From Streptomyces sp. NBRC 109706 (GTDB taxonomy: Bacteria > Actinomycetota > Actinomycetes > Streptomycetales > Streptomycetaceae): 64,000 nucleotides of DNA. The notes below the pieces were generated by a model. The model was not told the DNA's origin, did no database searches, and saw only the letters and a program-made list of their open reading frames with translations. The stretch is from positions 62,001 to 126,000 of the forward strand of contig NZ_BBOM01000016.1 in NCBI RefSeq assembly GCF_000974485.1, written 5' to 3'. Within the stretch, counting starts at the first letter, position 1. Each line of letters begins with the position of its first letter. Position numbers and translations under genes: made by a program. Below, one piece after another: positions 25,401 through 28,755 of this stretch.

Positions 25401-28122
25401 TCTCGACCTGGACGACGCGTGCACCCTGGTCGCGGAGCGCGGACGCCTGATGCAGGCCCTGCCCTCCGGTGGCGGGATGCTCGCCGTCGAAGCGACCGAA
25501 ACGGACGTCACCGACTCAGGGTTGGATGTCGCCGCCGTCAACGGCCCGAACTCCGTAGTCCTCTCCGGCGACATCGACGCGATCAACCACTACGCGACCG
25601 AATGCGCCAAGCAAGGCCGGCGGTTCAACATTCTGACGGTGTCGCATGCGTTCCACTCGGCCCTGATGGAGCCGATGCTGGACGAATTCGCTTCGGTCCT
25701 GAACAACCTGACGTTCAACCCCGCCCGGATCCCGATCGTTTCCAACCTCACCGGAGCTATAGCCGAACCCGGGCAGATGCAACAGCCCGAGTACTGGCTC
25801 CAGCAGGTCCGTGGGACGGTCCGCTTCGCCGACGCCGTCGCCGCAACGGCTGAGCTGGGCGTGACCCGTTACCTCGAACTCGGCCCGGACGGTGTCCTGT
25901 CCGGTATGGCCCAGGAGACCACCGTCGCCGACGCCACCTTCGCCACCCTCCTTCGCAAGGACCGCGACGAGACCGACACCGCCCTCACCGCCCTCAGCCG
26001 CCTGTGGACCACCGGCGCCACCATCGACTGGCCAGCCCTGTTCACCGGCTGGGGCGGCCGCCAGGTCAGCCTGCCGACCTACGCCTTCCAACACGAACGC
26101 TACTGGCCCGAGCCCTCCGCAGAGTCTGAAGCGGGCGAGGGGCTGGTGGACTCCGCGTTCTGGGGCGCGGTGGAGCGCGGTGACCTGGAGGAACTGGCCG
26201 GGCTTGAGTCCGCGTTGCCCGCGCTGTCCGCCTGGCGCCAGCGGCACCAGGAACGCTCCACACTCGACTCCTGGCGCTACCGCATCACCTGGCAACCACT
26301 GACCGACCTCCCCGCACCGGCGCTCTCCGGCACCTGGGTGATCGCCGGAACCGAGGACGAGGACATCTCCACCGCCCTCGCCACCGCAGGCGCCACCGTC
26401 GTCAACCTCCCCATCGACGAAATCGCCCAACTCCCCGACACAGCCGGCATCATCCTCACCCCCGAAAGCTGGACCGACACCCTCACCACCATCCAGACCC
26501 TCACCGACATCCCGGCACCCCTCTGGGTCCTCACCCGAGGCGCCCAAGCCATCGGCCGCTCCGACCGACTGACAAACCCGGAGCTGGCCACGGTGTGGGG
26601 TCTGGGACGCGTCGCGGCCCTGGAACTCCCGCAGCGCTGGGGCGGGTTGGTCGACATCCCCGAGGTGGTGGATGCGGCGGCCGGTGAGCGACTGGTCCAG
26701 GTGCTCGCCGGCGAGGTGGAGGACCAGATCGCGATTCGCGGGGCGGAGGTGTACGGCCGGCGACTGACGCGGGCGATTCCGGCGGCCATGACCGATACGG
26801 AGTGGCGGCCCACGGGCACCGTGCTGATCACCGGCGGCACCGGCGCCCTCGGGGCGGAGGTGGCGAGGTGGCTGGCCGGTCGCGGTGCGCCGCATCTCGT
26901 GCTGACCAGCCGGAGCGGCGTCGCGCCCCACGGCCTGGTCGAGGAACTGGCCGAACTCGGCTGCCAGGCAACGGTCGTTGCCTGCGATGTCGCCGACCGC
27001 GACGCCCTTGCCGCGGCCATCGCCGGTATCCCCGCCCAGTGGCCGCTGGTCGGCGTCGTCCATGCGGCCGGGGTGGACGTCCCGCAACAGTTGGCGGTGG
27101 CCACTCCGGATGCGGTGGCCGCGGTGTTGCGGGCCAAGGTCGACGGGACGAGGCATCTGGACGAGTTGACGGCTGGCCTGTCGCTCGACCTCTTTGTGGT
27201 GTTCTCCTCGATCGCGGCGACCTGGGGCAGCGGCGGCCAGGCGGCGTATGCGGCGGCCAACGCGTTCCTGGACGCATGGGTGTCGCACCGTCGGGAGCGT
27301 GGCCTGGCCGGCACCTCGGTGGCCTGGGGGCCGTGGGGCGCGGCCGGGATGGCGGCGGATCCCGAGGCGGCCCGGAGCCTGCGGCGACGCGGCCTGGCGC
27401 CGATGGAGCCGGACCTGGCGGTCCGGGCCCTGGCGCAGGCGATCGACCAGGGAGACAGTGGCCTGACGGTGGCCGATGTCGACTGGAGCCGCTTCACCGA
27501 GGCGTTCACGTTGCTGCGGCCCAGCCCGCTGCTGCACGAGTTCACCGAGACGGCCGCCACCCCCGACGAGCCCCAGGAAGCGGACGACGGGGCCAGGGCC
27601 GCCGAACTGCGTGCCCGACTGGCTCGGATGAGCCCGGAGGAGCAGGAGGGGGCCATGCTGGAGCTGATCCACCGGGGCATCGGCACCGTGCTCGACTACA
27701 AGTCGACGGAGGACGTGGACGGGCGGACGTTCCGCGATCTCGGGTTCGACTCGCTGACGGCGGTCGAGTTCCGCAAGGTGCTGTCGAAGGACACCGGGCT
27801 GCCCCTCACCTCGACGATGGTGTTCGACTACCCGACCCCGGTCGTGCTCGCCCGTCATCTGCTCGACGAGCTGGGTGAGGGCGGCGGGGACGTGGTCGAG
27901 CCCGTGCTCAGCGCGCTGGACGAACTGGAGGCGGCATTCGCGGCCGGCCGGTCCGACGGGCTGGTTCGGGCGCGGGTGACGGTGCGGCTGCAGGCGTTCC
28001 TGGCGAAGTGGACTGCGGACGAGGCCGACGGCGGCGATGCGTTGGCCGACCGGCTGGACGCGGCCGGCGACGACGAACTCATCGCTCTCATCCAGAAGGA
28101 GCTCGGCGACGATGCCGAATAG
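1..28122 (+). CDS. Modular type I polyketide synthase, six modules, 5' end outside the window
   Basis: This is the C-terminal 9,373 residues of a giant cis-AT PKS. The ATG at base 1 is an internal codon, because the frame opens inside a ketosynthase after its catalytic Cys. Domain order is (KS)-AT-DH-KR-ACP, three further KS-AT-DH-KR-ACP modules, two KS-AT-KR-ACP modules and a C-terminal docking segment (about residues 9290-9373). There is no ER and no thioesterase. All six ATs carry GHSLG and HAFH, the malonyl-CoA signature. Four DH domains keep HxxxGxxxxP. Every KR has the TGGTG nucleotide motif and the Ser/Tyr/Asn region. The predicted output is four conjugated double bonds followed by two hydroxyls, handed to another protein through the docking helix. 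By eye no in-frame TTA codon occurs. The DNA is a mosaic of codon dialects with near-identical kilobase repeats, so assembly should be treated with caution. Confidence 0.97.
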   Translation: MFAEFDRQDGLASDGRCKSFAAAADGTGWAEGVGMLLVERLSDAQRNGHQVLAVVRGSAVNQDGASNGLTAPNGPSQQRVIRQALANAHLTSADIDTVEAHGTGTRLGDPIEAQALLATYGQDRAAGEPLWLGSIKSNIGHTQAAAGVAGVIKMIMAMRHGVLPTTLHVDEPSPAVDWSTGAVALLTEAREWPDVDRPRRAAVSSFGLSGTNAHVILEQAPEPETAPVVATRQVPGLVPWVVSAKSETALRAQVSRLRSFVAAHSELDLVDVAWSLATTRAGLEHRAVLHGDEQLAAGVAIEGRTAFLFTGQGAQRAGMGLGLYEAFPVYAEAFDAVCARLDTRLDRPLHEVLTDGVDLDETGWAQAGLFALEVAAFRLVESWGVTPDVLLGHSLGEIVAAHVAGVLSLDDACILVAERGRLMQALPTGGGMLAVQATEADVADSGLDVAAVNGPNSVVLSGSSDAIERYAAECAERGWRFTILTVSHAFHSALMEPMLEEFASVLAGLTFNPARIPIVSNLTGAIAEPGQMQQPEYWLKQVRGTVRFADGVTALEAMGVTRYLELGPDGVLSGMAQETTVADATFVPVVRKDREETDTAITAISRLWTAGVNVNWSAVFAGWGGRAIPLPTYAFQRQRFWPQPGVITGDAGALGLTGAGHGLLGAVVALAEGDGLLLTGVLSTSAQSWLADHVVLGRVVVPGAALVEMVLRAGQEVGCGLVRELVLQAPLVLPESGGTQVQVRVEGPDGAGDRLVHVHARAEGSEEWVLHASGFLAVSEPEASGVDLSAWPPQGAVAVDVAGFYEALADAGFAYGPMFQGVRAAWRDESGVYAEVALPNADGVEGLGIHPALLDSALHPSGLLAGDGEVSGPRLPFAWSGVELFAVGATALRVAIVPEGEGVQVRAADGHGLPVMRVGSLISRTVSREQLTVAAARDDSLFAVDWIPSSSPATAAHEDRADASEWTTLVAGDGPLEQVLGDVLRGIQGWLADEGALGSRLAVVTRGAVPATPDDAVDPVGAAVWGLVRSAQSEHPDRIVLLDADPAGAEDFDLSLLAGVDEPQIAVRGERVLVPRLARVTTDVERAVPSVGDGTVLITGGTGALGGLLARHLVTEHGVRHLLLLSRRGSDAAGVGDLTAELGALGADVRVVACDAADRDALAAVLAREVPVEAPLTGVVHAAGVLDDGVFTALTQERLETVLRAKATAAVNLDELTRDVDLSMFVLYSSVAATLGTPGQGNYAAANAFLDGLAARRRAQGRPGLSLGWGLWERVSGMTGHLQDRASRLGSGLSDEQGLALFDAALGVDRSGVVAMLLDVGALRSWGSAGPVPALLRGFVPAAVVRRAGRVAGGEPQLLRQLAGLSPAERRGLLQDLVLAEVARVLGHASADAISERQAFKDLGFDSLTAVEFRNRLNTVAGLRLPATLVFDYPSIQVLVDHLAGLLSDTGTPTPVRSARPVRSAVVDEPIAIVGMSCRLPGGVVSPAGLWDLVMAGRDGITDFPDDRGWEVAWSEVSGVGGFVTGAGEFDAAMFGISPREALAMDPQQRLLLESVWEAFESAGLDPHSLRGSATGVYAGVMYHDYAQSLGTVPEGVEAFLGTGNAGSVLSGRAAYTFGLEGPAVTVDTACSSSLVALHLASQALRSGECDLAVAGGVTVLSTPGVFVDFARQGGLAADGRCKSFAAAADGTGWSEGAAILVVERLADAQRNNHPILAIVRGTSVNQDGASNGLTAPNGPSQQRVIQQALANAHLTAADIDIVEAHGTGTRLGDPIEAQALIATYGQHRAQNDEPLWLGSIKSNIGHTQAAAGAAGIIKMVMSMRHGILPATLHVDEPSPQIDWSAGAVKLLTHPREWPQTDRPRRAAVSSFGISGTNAHVILEQAPTPKPHTPRTTRQAPGLVPWPISAKTQTALQAQVTRLQTFLAERPQSNAIDIGFSLATTRAALEHRIVLTDTTDILATGTVTEGRTAFLFTGQGSQRPGMGQELYEAFPVYAEAFDTICARLDTHLERPLHEVLTDGADLDQTAWAQAGLFALEVALYRVVESWGVIPDVLLGHSLGEITAAHVSGVLSLDDACTLVAERGRLMQALPSGGGMLAVQATEADVADSGLDLAAVNGPQSVVLSGDVAAIERYAAECADQGRRFTVLSVSHAFHSALMEPMLDEFASVLNNLTFNPTRIPIVSNLTGAIAEPGQIQQPEYWLKQVRGTVRFADGVTALEAMGVTRYLEIGPDAVLTGMAQETIAEATFVPVLRKDRDETDTALTAASRLWTVGAEINWPAVFTNWGGRVVELPTYAFQRERYWPRPNVGVGDLGVVGLVGAEHALLGSVVALADGDAVVLTGRLSVGVQSWLGDHVVLGEVVVPGAALVEMVLRAGQEVGCGLVRELVLQAPLVLSESGGVQVQVRVEGVDDAGDRPVYVHARAEGADEWVVHASGLLAVSEREAGDFDLGVWPPEGAVAVDVEGLYGALAGAGLGYGPVFRGVRAVWRDELGVYADVVLPESGVAGVDAFGIHPALLDAALHSSGFVLGDAETAGGPRLPFAWSGVELFAVGARVLRVAIRSVGEGVVVEAADGAGVPVAVVRSLMLRSVSAEQLSSAGRVDDALFAVEWSALPPVVVHAEPTDFSLLVVGDGSVEQVLGGVLRGVQEWLADEGSFGSRLAVVTRGAVPATSGGVVDVVGAAVWGLVRSAQSEHPDRIVLVDADPAATEDFDLALLAGLDEPQVAVRGGQVWVPRLARAVGVEHAVPSVVGGTVLITGGTGTLGGVLARHLVVEHGVRHLLLLSRQGPDAPGAMDLVGELEGLGARARVVACDAADRDALAAVLDGIPADAPLTGVVHAAGVLDDGVFTALTPERLNRVLRAKVTAAVNLDELTRAADLALFVLYSSASATFGTPGQANYAAANAFLDGLAARRRVEGLPGLSLGWGLWEQASTMTGKLAETDRARATSAGMALSTEQGLALFDAALSRSVAQLLPINLDLTVVRSADEVPALLRGLVSGRVRRGVAQVSGAGLALVQRLRSVPEAQQRQMLLELVRGSAAAVLGHGSADAVGERQAFKDLGFDSLTAIELRNRLNSATGLRLPATLVFDYPSPTLLADYLAEQFFGVLESASPLAPAMAGKAVSLDEPLAIVGMACRFPGGVGSPGELWDLVDGGVDGMSVFPVDRGWPVDLAGRVGGVGGFVDGADGFDAGLFGISPREALSMDPQQRLLLEAAWEVFESAGLDPRSLRGGSVGVFAGALSSGYVAVGSEGHVLSGAANSVISGRVSYVFGLEGPAVTVDTACSSSLVALHLAGQALRSGECDMALAGGVTVMVTPTAFAEFDQQDGLASDGRCKSFAASADGTGWAEGVGLLLVERLSDARRKGHEVLAVVRGSAVNQDGASNGLTAPNGPSQQRVIRQALANARLTGADVDVVEAHGTGTRLGDPIEAQALLATYGQDRGEGGEPLWLGSIKSNIGHTQAAAGVAGVIKMVLAMRHGLMPATLHVDEPSPQVDWSEGEVALLTEARAWPEVGRPRRAAVSSFGISGTNAHVILEQAPQPEPEPVTELAVGWPGLVPWVVSAKSEAGLRAQVARLRSFVAERPELDAVDVGWSLATTRAALEHRVVLAGDGDVLATGTASEGRTAFLFTGQGSQRAAMGQGLYEAFPVYAEAFDAVCEHLDTHLERPLREVLTDGADLDQTGWAQAGLFALEVALYRVVESWGVIPDVLLGHSLGEITAAHVSGVLSLDDACILVAERGRLMQALPSGGGMLAVQATEADVADSELDLAAVNGPQSVVLSGDVAAIERYAAECADQGRRFTVLSVSHAFHSALMEPMLDEFASVLNNLTFNPARIPIVSNLTGAVAEPGQMQQPEYWLKQVRGTVRFADGVTALEAMGVTRYLELGPDGVLSGMAQETAAEATFTPVLRKDRDETDTALTAASRLWAAGVNVDWSAVFGGWGGRVVELPTYAFQRERYWPRPNVGVGDLGAVGLVGAEHALLGSVVALADGDAVVLTGRLSVGVQSWLGDHVVLGEVVVPGAALVEMVLRAGQEVGCALVRELVLQAPLVLSESGGVQVQVRVEGVDDAGDRPVYVHARAEGADEWVVHASGLLAVSEREAGDFDLGVWPPEGAVAVDVEGLYGALAGAGLGYGPVFRGVRAVWRDELGVYADVVLPESGVAGVDAFGIHPALLDAALHSSGFVLGEAETAGGPRLPFAWSGVELFAVGARVLRVAIRSVGEGVVVEAADGAGVPVAVVRSLMLRSVSAEQLSSGGRVDDALFAVDWIALSSGVGSSDGAGFSTLVVGDGSVEQVLGGVLRGVQEWLVDEGSFGSRLAVVTRGAVAVGPDEVGDVVGAAVWGLVRSAQSEHPDRIVLVDADPAATEDFDLALLAGLDEPQVAVRDGQVWVPRLARAVGVEHAVPSVVGGTVLITGGTGTLGGLLARHLVVEHGVRHLLLLSRQGPDAPGAMDLVGELEELGARVRVVACDAADRDALAAVLDGIPADAPLTGVVHAAGVLDDGVFTALTPERLNRVLRAKVTAAVNLDELTRAADLALFVLYSSASATFGTPGQANYAAANAFLDGLAARRRVEGLPGLSLGWGLWEQASAMTEHLRGQLGHGLSTERGLALFDAALSRSVAHLVAVNLDVAAVRAAGEVPALLRGLVAGRVRRGVAQASGAGLALAQRLRSMPEAQQRQMLLELVRSGAAAVLGHGSADAVGERQAFKDLGFDSLTAIELRNRLNTATGLRLPATLVFDYPNPTVLSDQLLSQFLGTPEAQPDVLRRPALTTGTDEPLAIVGMACRFPGGVGSPGELWDLVDGGVDGMSVFPVDRGWPVDLAGRVGGVGGFVDGADGFDAGLFGISPREALSMDPQQRLLLEAAWEVFESAGLDPRSLRGGSVGVFAGALSSGYVAVGSEGHVLSGAANSVISGRVSYVFGLEGPAVTVDTACSSSLVALHLAGQALRSGECDMALAGGVTVMVTPTAFAEFDQQDGLASDGRCKSFAASADGTGWAEGVGLLLVERLSDARWNGHQVLAVVRGSAVNQDGASNGLTAPNGPSQQRVIRQALANARLTGADVDVVEAHGTGTRLGDPIEAQALLATYGQDRGEGGEPLWLGSIKSNIGHTQAAAGVAGVIKMVLAMRHGLMPATLHVDEPSPQVDWSAGEVALLTQARAWPEVGRPRRAAVSSFGISGTNAHVILEQAPEPEPVTESAVGWPGLVPWVVSAKSEAGLRAQVARLRSFVAERPELDAVDVGWSLATTRAALEHRVVLAGDGDVLATGTASEGRTAFLFTGQGSQRAGMGLGLYEAFPVYAEAFDAVCEHLDARLERPLREVLTDGADLDQTGWAQAGLFALEVALYRLVESWGVVPDVLLGHSLGEITAAHVAGILSLDDACTLVAERGRLMQALPAGGGMLAVQATEADVADSGLDLAAVNGPNSVVLSGPTEAIERYAAECASQGRRFNILTVSHAFHSALMEPMLDAFASVLNNLTFNPARIPIVSNLTGAIAEPGQMQQPEYWLQQVRQTVRFAEGVTALGSMNVTRYLELGPDGVLSGMAQETAADATFAPVLRKDRDETDTALTALSRLWTIGVNVNWPAAFAGWGGRGVELPTYAFQRERYWPRSLPGGSGAFGAGHALLETVVSLAEGDGVVLSGLLSVGAQPWLADHVVSGHVMVPGAALVEMVLRAGQEVGCGLVRELVLQSPLVLPASGGVRVQVRVEGPDESGDRPTHVHARAEGSEEWVLHGTGFLAVSEPETSAFDLAVWPPQGAAAVDVEGFYETLVDAGFEYGPKFQGVRAAWRDASGVYADIALSEPVDGFGIHPALLDAALHPAHLLSGGPDQASGPRLPFAWSGVELFAVEATTLRVAIRSEGEAVVVRAADGAGLPVAVVRSLISRAVSTDQLSSAGRGGDDALFAIDWSALPAAVPAEPTEFSLLVAGDGPLEQVLGEVLRGVQEWLADEASFGSRLAVVTRGAVAVGSDEVVDVVGAAVWGLVRSAQSEHPDRIVLVDADPADTEDADLTLLAGVDEPQVAVRDGQVWVPRLARAVAGVEHAVPSVVGGTVLITGGTGTLGGLLARHLVVEHGTRHLLLLSRRGMEAPGAAELTAELAALGADARVAACDAADRDALAAVLDGIPADAPLTGVVHAAGVLDDGVFTALTPERLETVLRVKATAAVNLDELTRDADLSLFVLYSSASATFGTPGQANYAAANAFLDGLAVRRRAEGLPGLSLGWGLWEQASDMTGHLRGQLGQGLSTERGLALFDAALSRSVAHLVAVNLDLAAVRSAGEVPALLRGLVSGRVRRGVAQASGAGLALVQRLRSVPEAQQRQMLLELVRSGAAAVLGHGSADAVGERQAFKDLGFDSLTAVELRNRLNSATGLRLPATLVFDYPNPTVLGEYLARELFGALESAPAAARVVPLDEPLAIVGMACRFPGGVGSPGELWDLVDGGVDGMSVFPVDRGWPVDLAGRVGGVGGFVDGADGFDAGLFGISPREALSMDPQQRLLLEAAWEVFESAGLDPRSLRGGSVGVFAGALSSGYVAVGSEGHVLSGAANSVISGRVSYVFGLEGPAVTVDTACSSSLVALHLAGQALRSGECDMALAGGVTVMVTPTAFAEFDQQDGLASDGRCKSFAASADGTGWAEGVGLLLVERLSDARRNGHEVLAVVRGSAVNQDGASNGLTAPNGPSQQRVIRQALANARLTGADIDVVEAHGTGTRLGDPIEAQALLATYGQDRGEGGEPLWLGSIKSNIGHTQAAAGVAGVIKMVLAMRHGMMPATLHVDEPSPQVDWSEGEVALLTQARAWPEVGRPRRAAVSSFGISGTNAHVILEQAPEPEPVTESTVRWPGLVPWVVSAKSEAALRAQVARLRSFVAERPELDAIDIGWSLATTRAALEHRVVLAGDGDVLATGTASEGRTAFLFTGQGSQRAAMGQGLYEAFPVYAEAFDAVCERLDTHLERPLREVLTDGADLDQTVWAQAGLFALEVALYRLVESWGVTPDVLLGHSLGEIVAAHVAGVLSLDDACTLVAQRGRLMQALPSGGGMLAVQATEADVADSGLDIAAVNGSQSVVLSGAVEAIRVYVARCLERGWRISVLSVSHAFHSALMEPMLDEFAAVLAGVTFNPARIPIVSNLTGAVAEPGQLQQPEYWLRQVRETVRFADGVAATAELGVTRYIELGPDGVLSGMAQETVADAVFVPVLRKDRDEVDAALTAVSRLWAVGVGVDWSALLVGGRGVGLPTYAFQRERFWPESVSEPLGGGLVDAAFWDAVERGDTRELAGLESALPALSAWRQRHQEQTALDSWRYRITWKPLAEPPPARLSGTWAVVGSEDLDVSSALADAGATVVSVPAEEVLGLPEVVGVVLVAGDVAEVLGVVQVLGGVVAPLWVVTRGAVSVGGSDRLVNPDQAGVWGLGRVAALEVPDRWGGLVDLPVELDARAGARFVGVLAAGVAGEDQVAVRGAGVYGRRLTRVVSAGSVDEGWRPLGTVLVTGGTGALGVVVARWLAGRGVPHLVLTGRRGVAPEGLVEELAELGTRTTVVACDVADRDALAAAIDGIPAEWPLSGVVHAAGVLDDAMLDGLSGERLASVWGPKVGGLRNLDVLTVGLPVEWLVVFSSMAGTVGSAGQGNYAAANAAVDAWVQERRQRGLPAVSIAWGPWAEGMAGDASVVQRLQRGGVRPLDAELALRVFAEAVRHGGVDMTVADIDWERFAPAFASARPSRLLAELPEAALTPETPGQGTEAGLRAQLAALPVGQWQQVLFDVVREQAASVLGHGSGQVVEPGRAFRDLGFDSLMAVELRNLLSARTGLGLPTSLVFDYPTPMVLAAYLSAELAGDAGAGVVVASEVGASGTAAVAVDEPLAIVGMACRFPGGVGSPEELWDLVDGAVDGMSVFPTDRGWPAEMLGGVGAFIADAGGFDAGLFGISPREAVAMDPQQRLLLEAAWEVFESAGLDPRSLRGRSVGVFAGTNGQDYMHVLAASGERGEGHAATGNAAAVLSGRVSYVFGLEGPAVTVDTACSSSLVALHWAGQALRSGECELALAGGVTVMATPGAFVEFDRQDGLASDGRCKAFAASADGTGWGEGVGLLLVERLSDARRNGHEVLAVVRGSAVNQDGASNGLTAPNGPSQQRVIRQALANARLTTADVDAVEAHGTGTRLGDPIEAQALLATYGQGRDQDSPLWLGSIKSNIGHTQAAAGVAGVIKMVLALRRGVLPATLHVDEPSPQVDWSAGAVALLTEARAWPEVDRPRRAGVSSFGISGTNAHVILEQAPQPEPEPVGEPTGQRPGLVPWVVSARSEAGLRAQVARLRSFVAERPGLGAVDVGWSLATTRAALEHRTVLAGDGDVLATGTATEGRTAFLFTGQGSQRSGMGLGLYEMFPVFAEAFDAVCARLDVRQSRPLRAVLTDGVDLDQTGWAQTGLFALEVALYRLVESWGVVPDVLLGHSLGEITAAHVAGVLDLDDACTLVAERGRLMQALPSGGGMLAVEATETDVTDSGLDVAAVNGPNSVVLSGDIDAINHYATECAKQGRRFNILTVSHAFHSALMEPMLDEFASVLNNLTFNPARIPIVSNLTGAIAEPGQMQQPEYWLQQVRGTVRFADAVAATAELGVTRYLELGPDGVLSGMAQETTVADATFATLLRKDRDETDTALTALSRLWTTGATIDWPALFTGWGGRQVSLPTYAFQHERYWPEPSAESEAGEGLVDSAFWGAVERGDLEELAGLESALPALSAWRQRHQERSTLDSWRYRITWQPLTDLPAPALSGTWVIAGTEDEDISTALATAGATVVNLPIDEIAQLPDTAGIILTPESWTDTLTTIQTLTDIPAPLWVLTRGAQAIGRSDRLTNPELATVWGLGRVAALELPQRWGGLVDIPEVVDAAAGERLVQVLAGEVEDQIAIRGAEVYGRRLTRAIPAAMTDTEWRPTGTVLITGGTGALGAEVARWLAGRGAPHLVLTSRSGVAPHGLVEELAELGCQATVVACDVADRDALAAAIAGIPAQWPLVGVVHAAGVDVPQQLAVATPDAVAAVLRAKVDGTRHLDELTAGLSLDLFVVFSSIAATWGSGGQAAYAAANAFLDAWVSHRRERGLAGTSVAWGPWGAAGMAADPEAARSLRRRGLAPMEPDLAVRALAQAIDQGDSGLTVADVDWSRFTEAFTLLRPSPLLHEFTETAATPDEPQEADDGARAAELRARLARMSPEEQEGAMLELIHRGIGTVLDYKSTEDVDGRTFRDLGFDSLTAVEFRKVLSKDTGLPLTSTMVFDYPTPVVLARHLLDELGEGGGDVVEPVLSALDELEAAFAAGRSDGLVRARVTVRLQAFLAKWTADEADGGDALADRLDAAGDDELIALIQKELGDDAE
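4402..9390 (+). other. PKS module 2, KS-AT-DH-KR-ACP
   Basis: KS Cys is at residue 1631 (DTACSSS), AT Ser at 2061, HAFH at 2155, DH His at 2359, KR nucleotide site near 2757 with LDD, and ACP Ser at 3070. The KS and first part of the AT are written in C/A-rich codons. The DH and KR switch to G/T-rich codons shared almost exactly with module 3. Confidence 0.95.
6868..8760 (+). repeat. Near-identical DH-KR repeat, copy 1 (module 2)
   Basis: This stretch matches 11848-13740 almost base for base at a constant offset of 4,980 bp; whole 60-base lines are identical. It spans the AT-DH linker, DH and KR. The G/T-rich wording differs from the C-rich KS/AT just upstream. Confidence 0.85.
9394..10440 (+). 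repeat. Near-identical KS repeat, copy 1 of 3 (module 3)
   Basis: The KS coding DNA is repeated in modules 4 and 5 with only scattered differences by eye. It uses T/G-rich codons (ttg, gtg, ggt) unusual for the rest of the window. Confidence 0.85.
11848..13740 (+). repeat. Near-identical DH-KR repeat, copy 2 (module 3)
   Basis: This is the partner of 6868-8760 at an offset of 4,980 bp. Differences are scattered and mostly synonymous, as expected from recent module duplication or gene conversion. Confidence 0.85.
14350..15393 (+). repeat. Near-identical KS repeat, copy 2 of 3 (module 4)
   Basis: Same unit as 9394-10440. A short divergent patch near 15061-15080 reads like the KS wording of module 1, suggesting local conversion between modules. 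Confidence 0.85.
14350..19257 (+). other. PKS module 4, KS-AT-DH-KR-ACP
   Basis: KS Cys is at residue 4942, AT Ser at 5371, HAFH at 5465, DH His at 5664 (HVVSGHVMVP variant), KR Tyr at 6207 with LDD, and ACP Ser at 6365. The DH is more diverged from those of modules 2 and 3, while the KS is a near copy of the neighbouring ones. Confidence 0.95.
19264..20310 (+). repeat. Near-identical KS repeat, copy 3 of 3 (module 5)
   Basis: Same unit as 9394-10440 and 14350-15393, including the distinctive T/G-rich spelling. The similarity fades into C-rich spelling after about 20080. Confidence 0.85.
19264..23587 (+). other. PKS module 5, KS-AT-KR-ACP (no DH)
   Basis: KS Cys is at residue 6580, AT Ser at 7009 and HAFH at 7103. 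After the AT comes a linker typical of DH-less modules (ALPALSAWRQRHQE) that leads straight into the KR. KR Tyr is at 7635 and an LDD motif is present, predicting a B-type (D-configured) hydroxyl. ACP Ser is at 7799. Confidence 0.94.
23590..28122 (+). other. PKS module 6, KS-AT-KR-ACP plus docking segment
   Basis: KS Cys is at residue 8025, AT Ser at 8455 and HAFH at 8549. The KR has Tyr 9083 with Trp 9075 exactly eight residues before it, and it lacks LDD (it has GVDVPQQ). These are the A-type marks, predicting an L-configured hydroxyl. ACP Ser is at 9251. The acidic, helical tail without TE looks like a C-terminal docking domain. Confidence 0.93.
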
Positions 28123-28134
28123 GTCCCGGCCGGG

Positions 28135-28155
28135 CGGCCGAAGGGGCTCCGGCCG
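28135..28155 (+). terminator. Possible hairpin after the PKS gene
   Basis: CGGCCG at 28135-28140 can pair with CGGCCG at 28150-28155 across a 9-nt loop, 12 nt after the PKS stop. There is no T-run, so this is weak. Confidence 0.3.
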
Positions 28156-28196
28156 TGCCGGGTCCAAGGCTCCCGGGCTTTGCTACGGTGGGCGGC

Positions 28197-28727
28197 ATGC
28201 CCAGTGAACTGCCCGAGCTGCGGGCGTCGCACGAGGATCGTGACCGAGTCGTGGACGCCCTGCGGCTCGCCGGCGGTGACGGTCGGATCACCCCGGAGGA
28301 GCTGGAAAGCCGGGTGGAGCGCGCGCTGTTGGCCAGGACGCAGGACGAACTGACCGTCCTGGTCGCCGACCTGCCGGCCGTGCCCGAGGCGCAGGACGTG
28401 CTGGTGGTCGAGCAGCGCGGCGGGAAGTGGGCGCGGGCCGGGCACTGGGTGGTGCCCGGCCGTATCGAGCTGCGGACGCAGATGTGTCAGGTCACGCTCG
28501 ATTTCAGCGAAGCGGCGATCACTTCGCGGACATTGCGTATCGACACGGAGATGGAGCAGGGCAAGCTGGTCATCGTCGGCGGTCCCGATATCGCGATCGA
28601 CGCCGTCGGGCTCAGCCTCACGTTCTCCAGGACCAAGCTCCGCTCGGATCGCGACGCCGACCCCAGGCTCCGTATCGAGCTGGTCGGAACGCTCAAGCAT
28701 GCGAGGGTCGTCGAGCGGCGGCCCTGA
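28197..28727 (+). CDS. DUF1707 domain protein (LiaF-like C-terminus)
   Basis: A 176-residue soluble protein. Residues about 8-58 match the DUF1707/SHOCT-like pattern: RASHEDRDRVVDALRLA, then GRITPEEL, ending in LVADLP. The C-terminal half is a beta-rich segment like the LiaF/DUF2154 fold found in cell-envelope stress proteins. There is no signal peptide and no obvious membrane segment. The start is the ATG 7 nt after a TACGGT -10-like box (28184-28189) with no Shine-Dalgarno sequence, so the mRNA is probably leaderless. Such proteins are common housekeeping or regulatory factors in Streptomyces. A biosynthetic role is not indicated, though it sits only 74 bp after the PKS stop. Confidence 0.85.
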   Translation: MPSELPELRASHEDRDRVVDALRLAGGDGRITPEELESRVERALLARTQDELTVLVADLPAVPEAQDVLVVEQRGGKWARAGHWVVPGRIELRTQMCQVTLDFSEAAITSRTLRIDTEMEQGKLVIVGGPDIAIDAVGLSLTFSRTKLRSDRDADPRLRIELVGTLKHARVVERRP

Positions 28728-28755
28728 CGCCGGGCCCGCCCGGCCCGTCGCGCCG

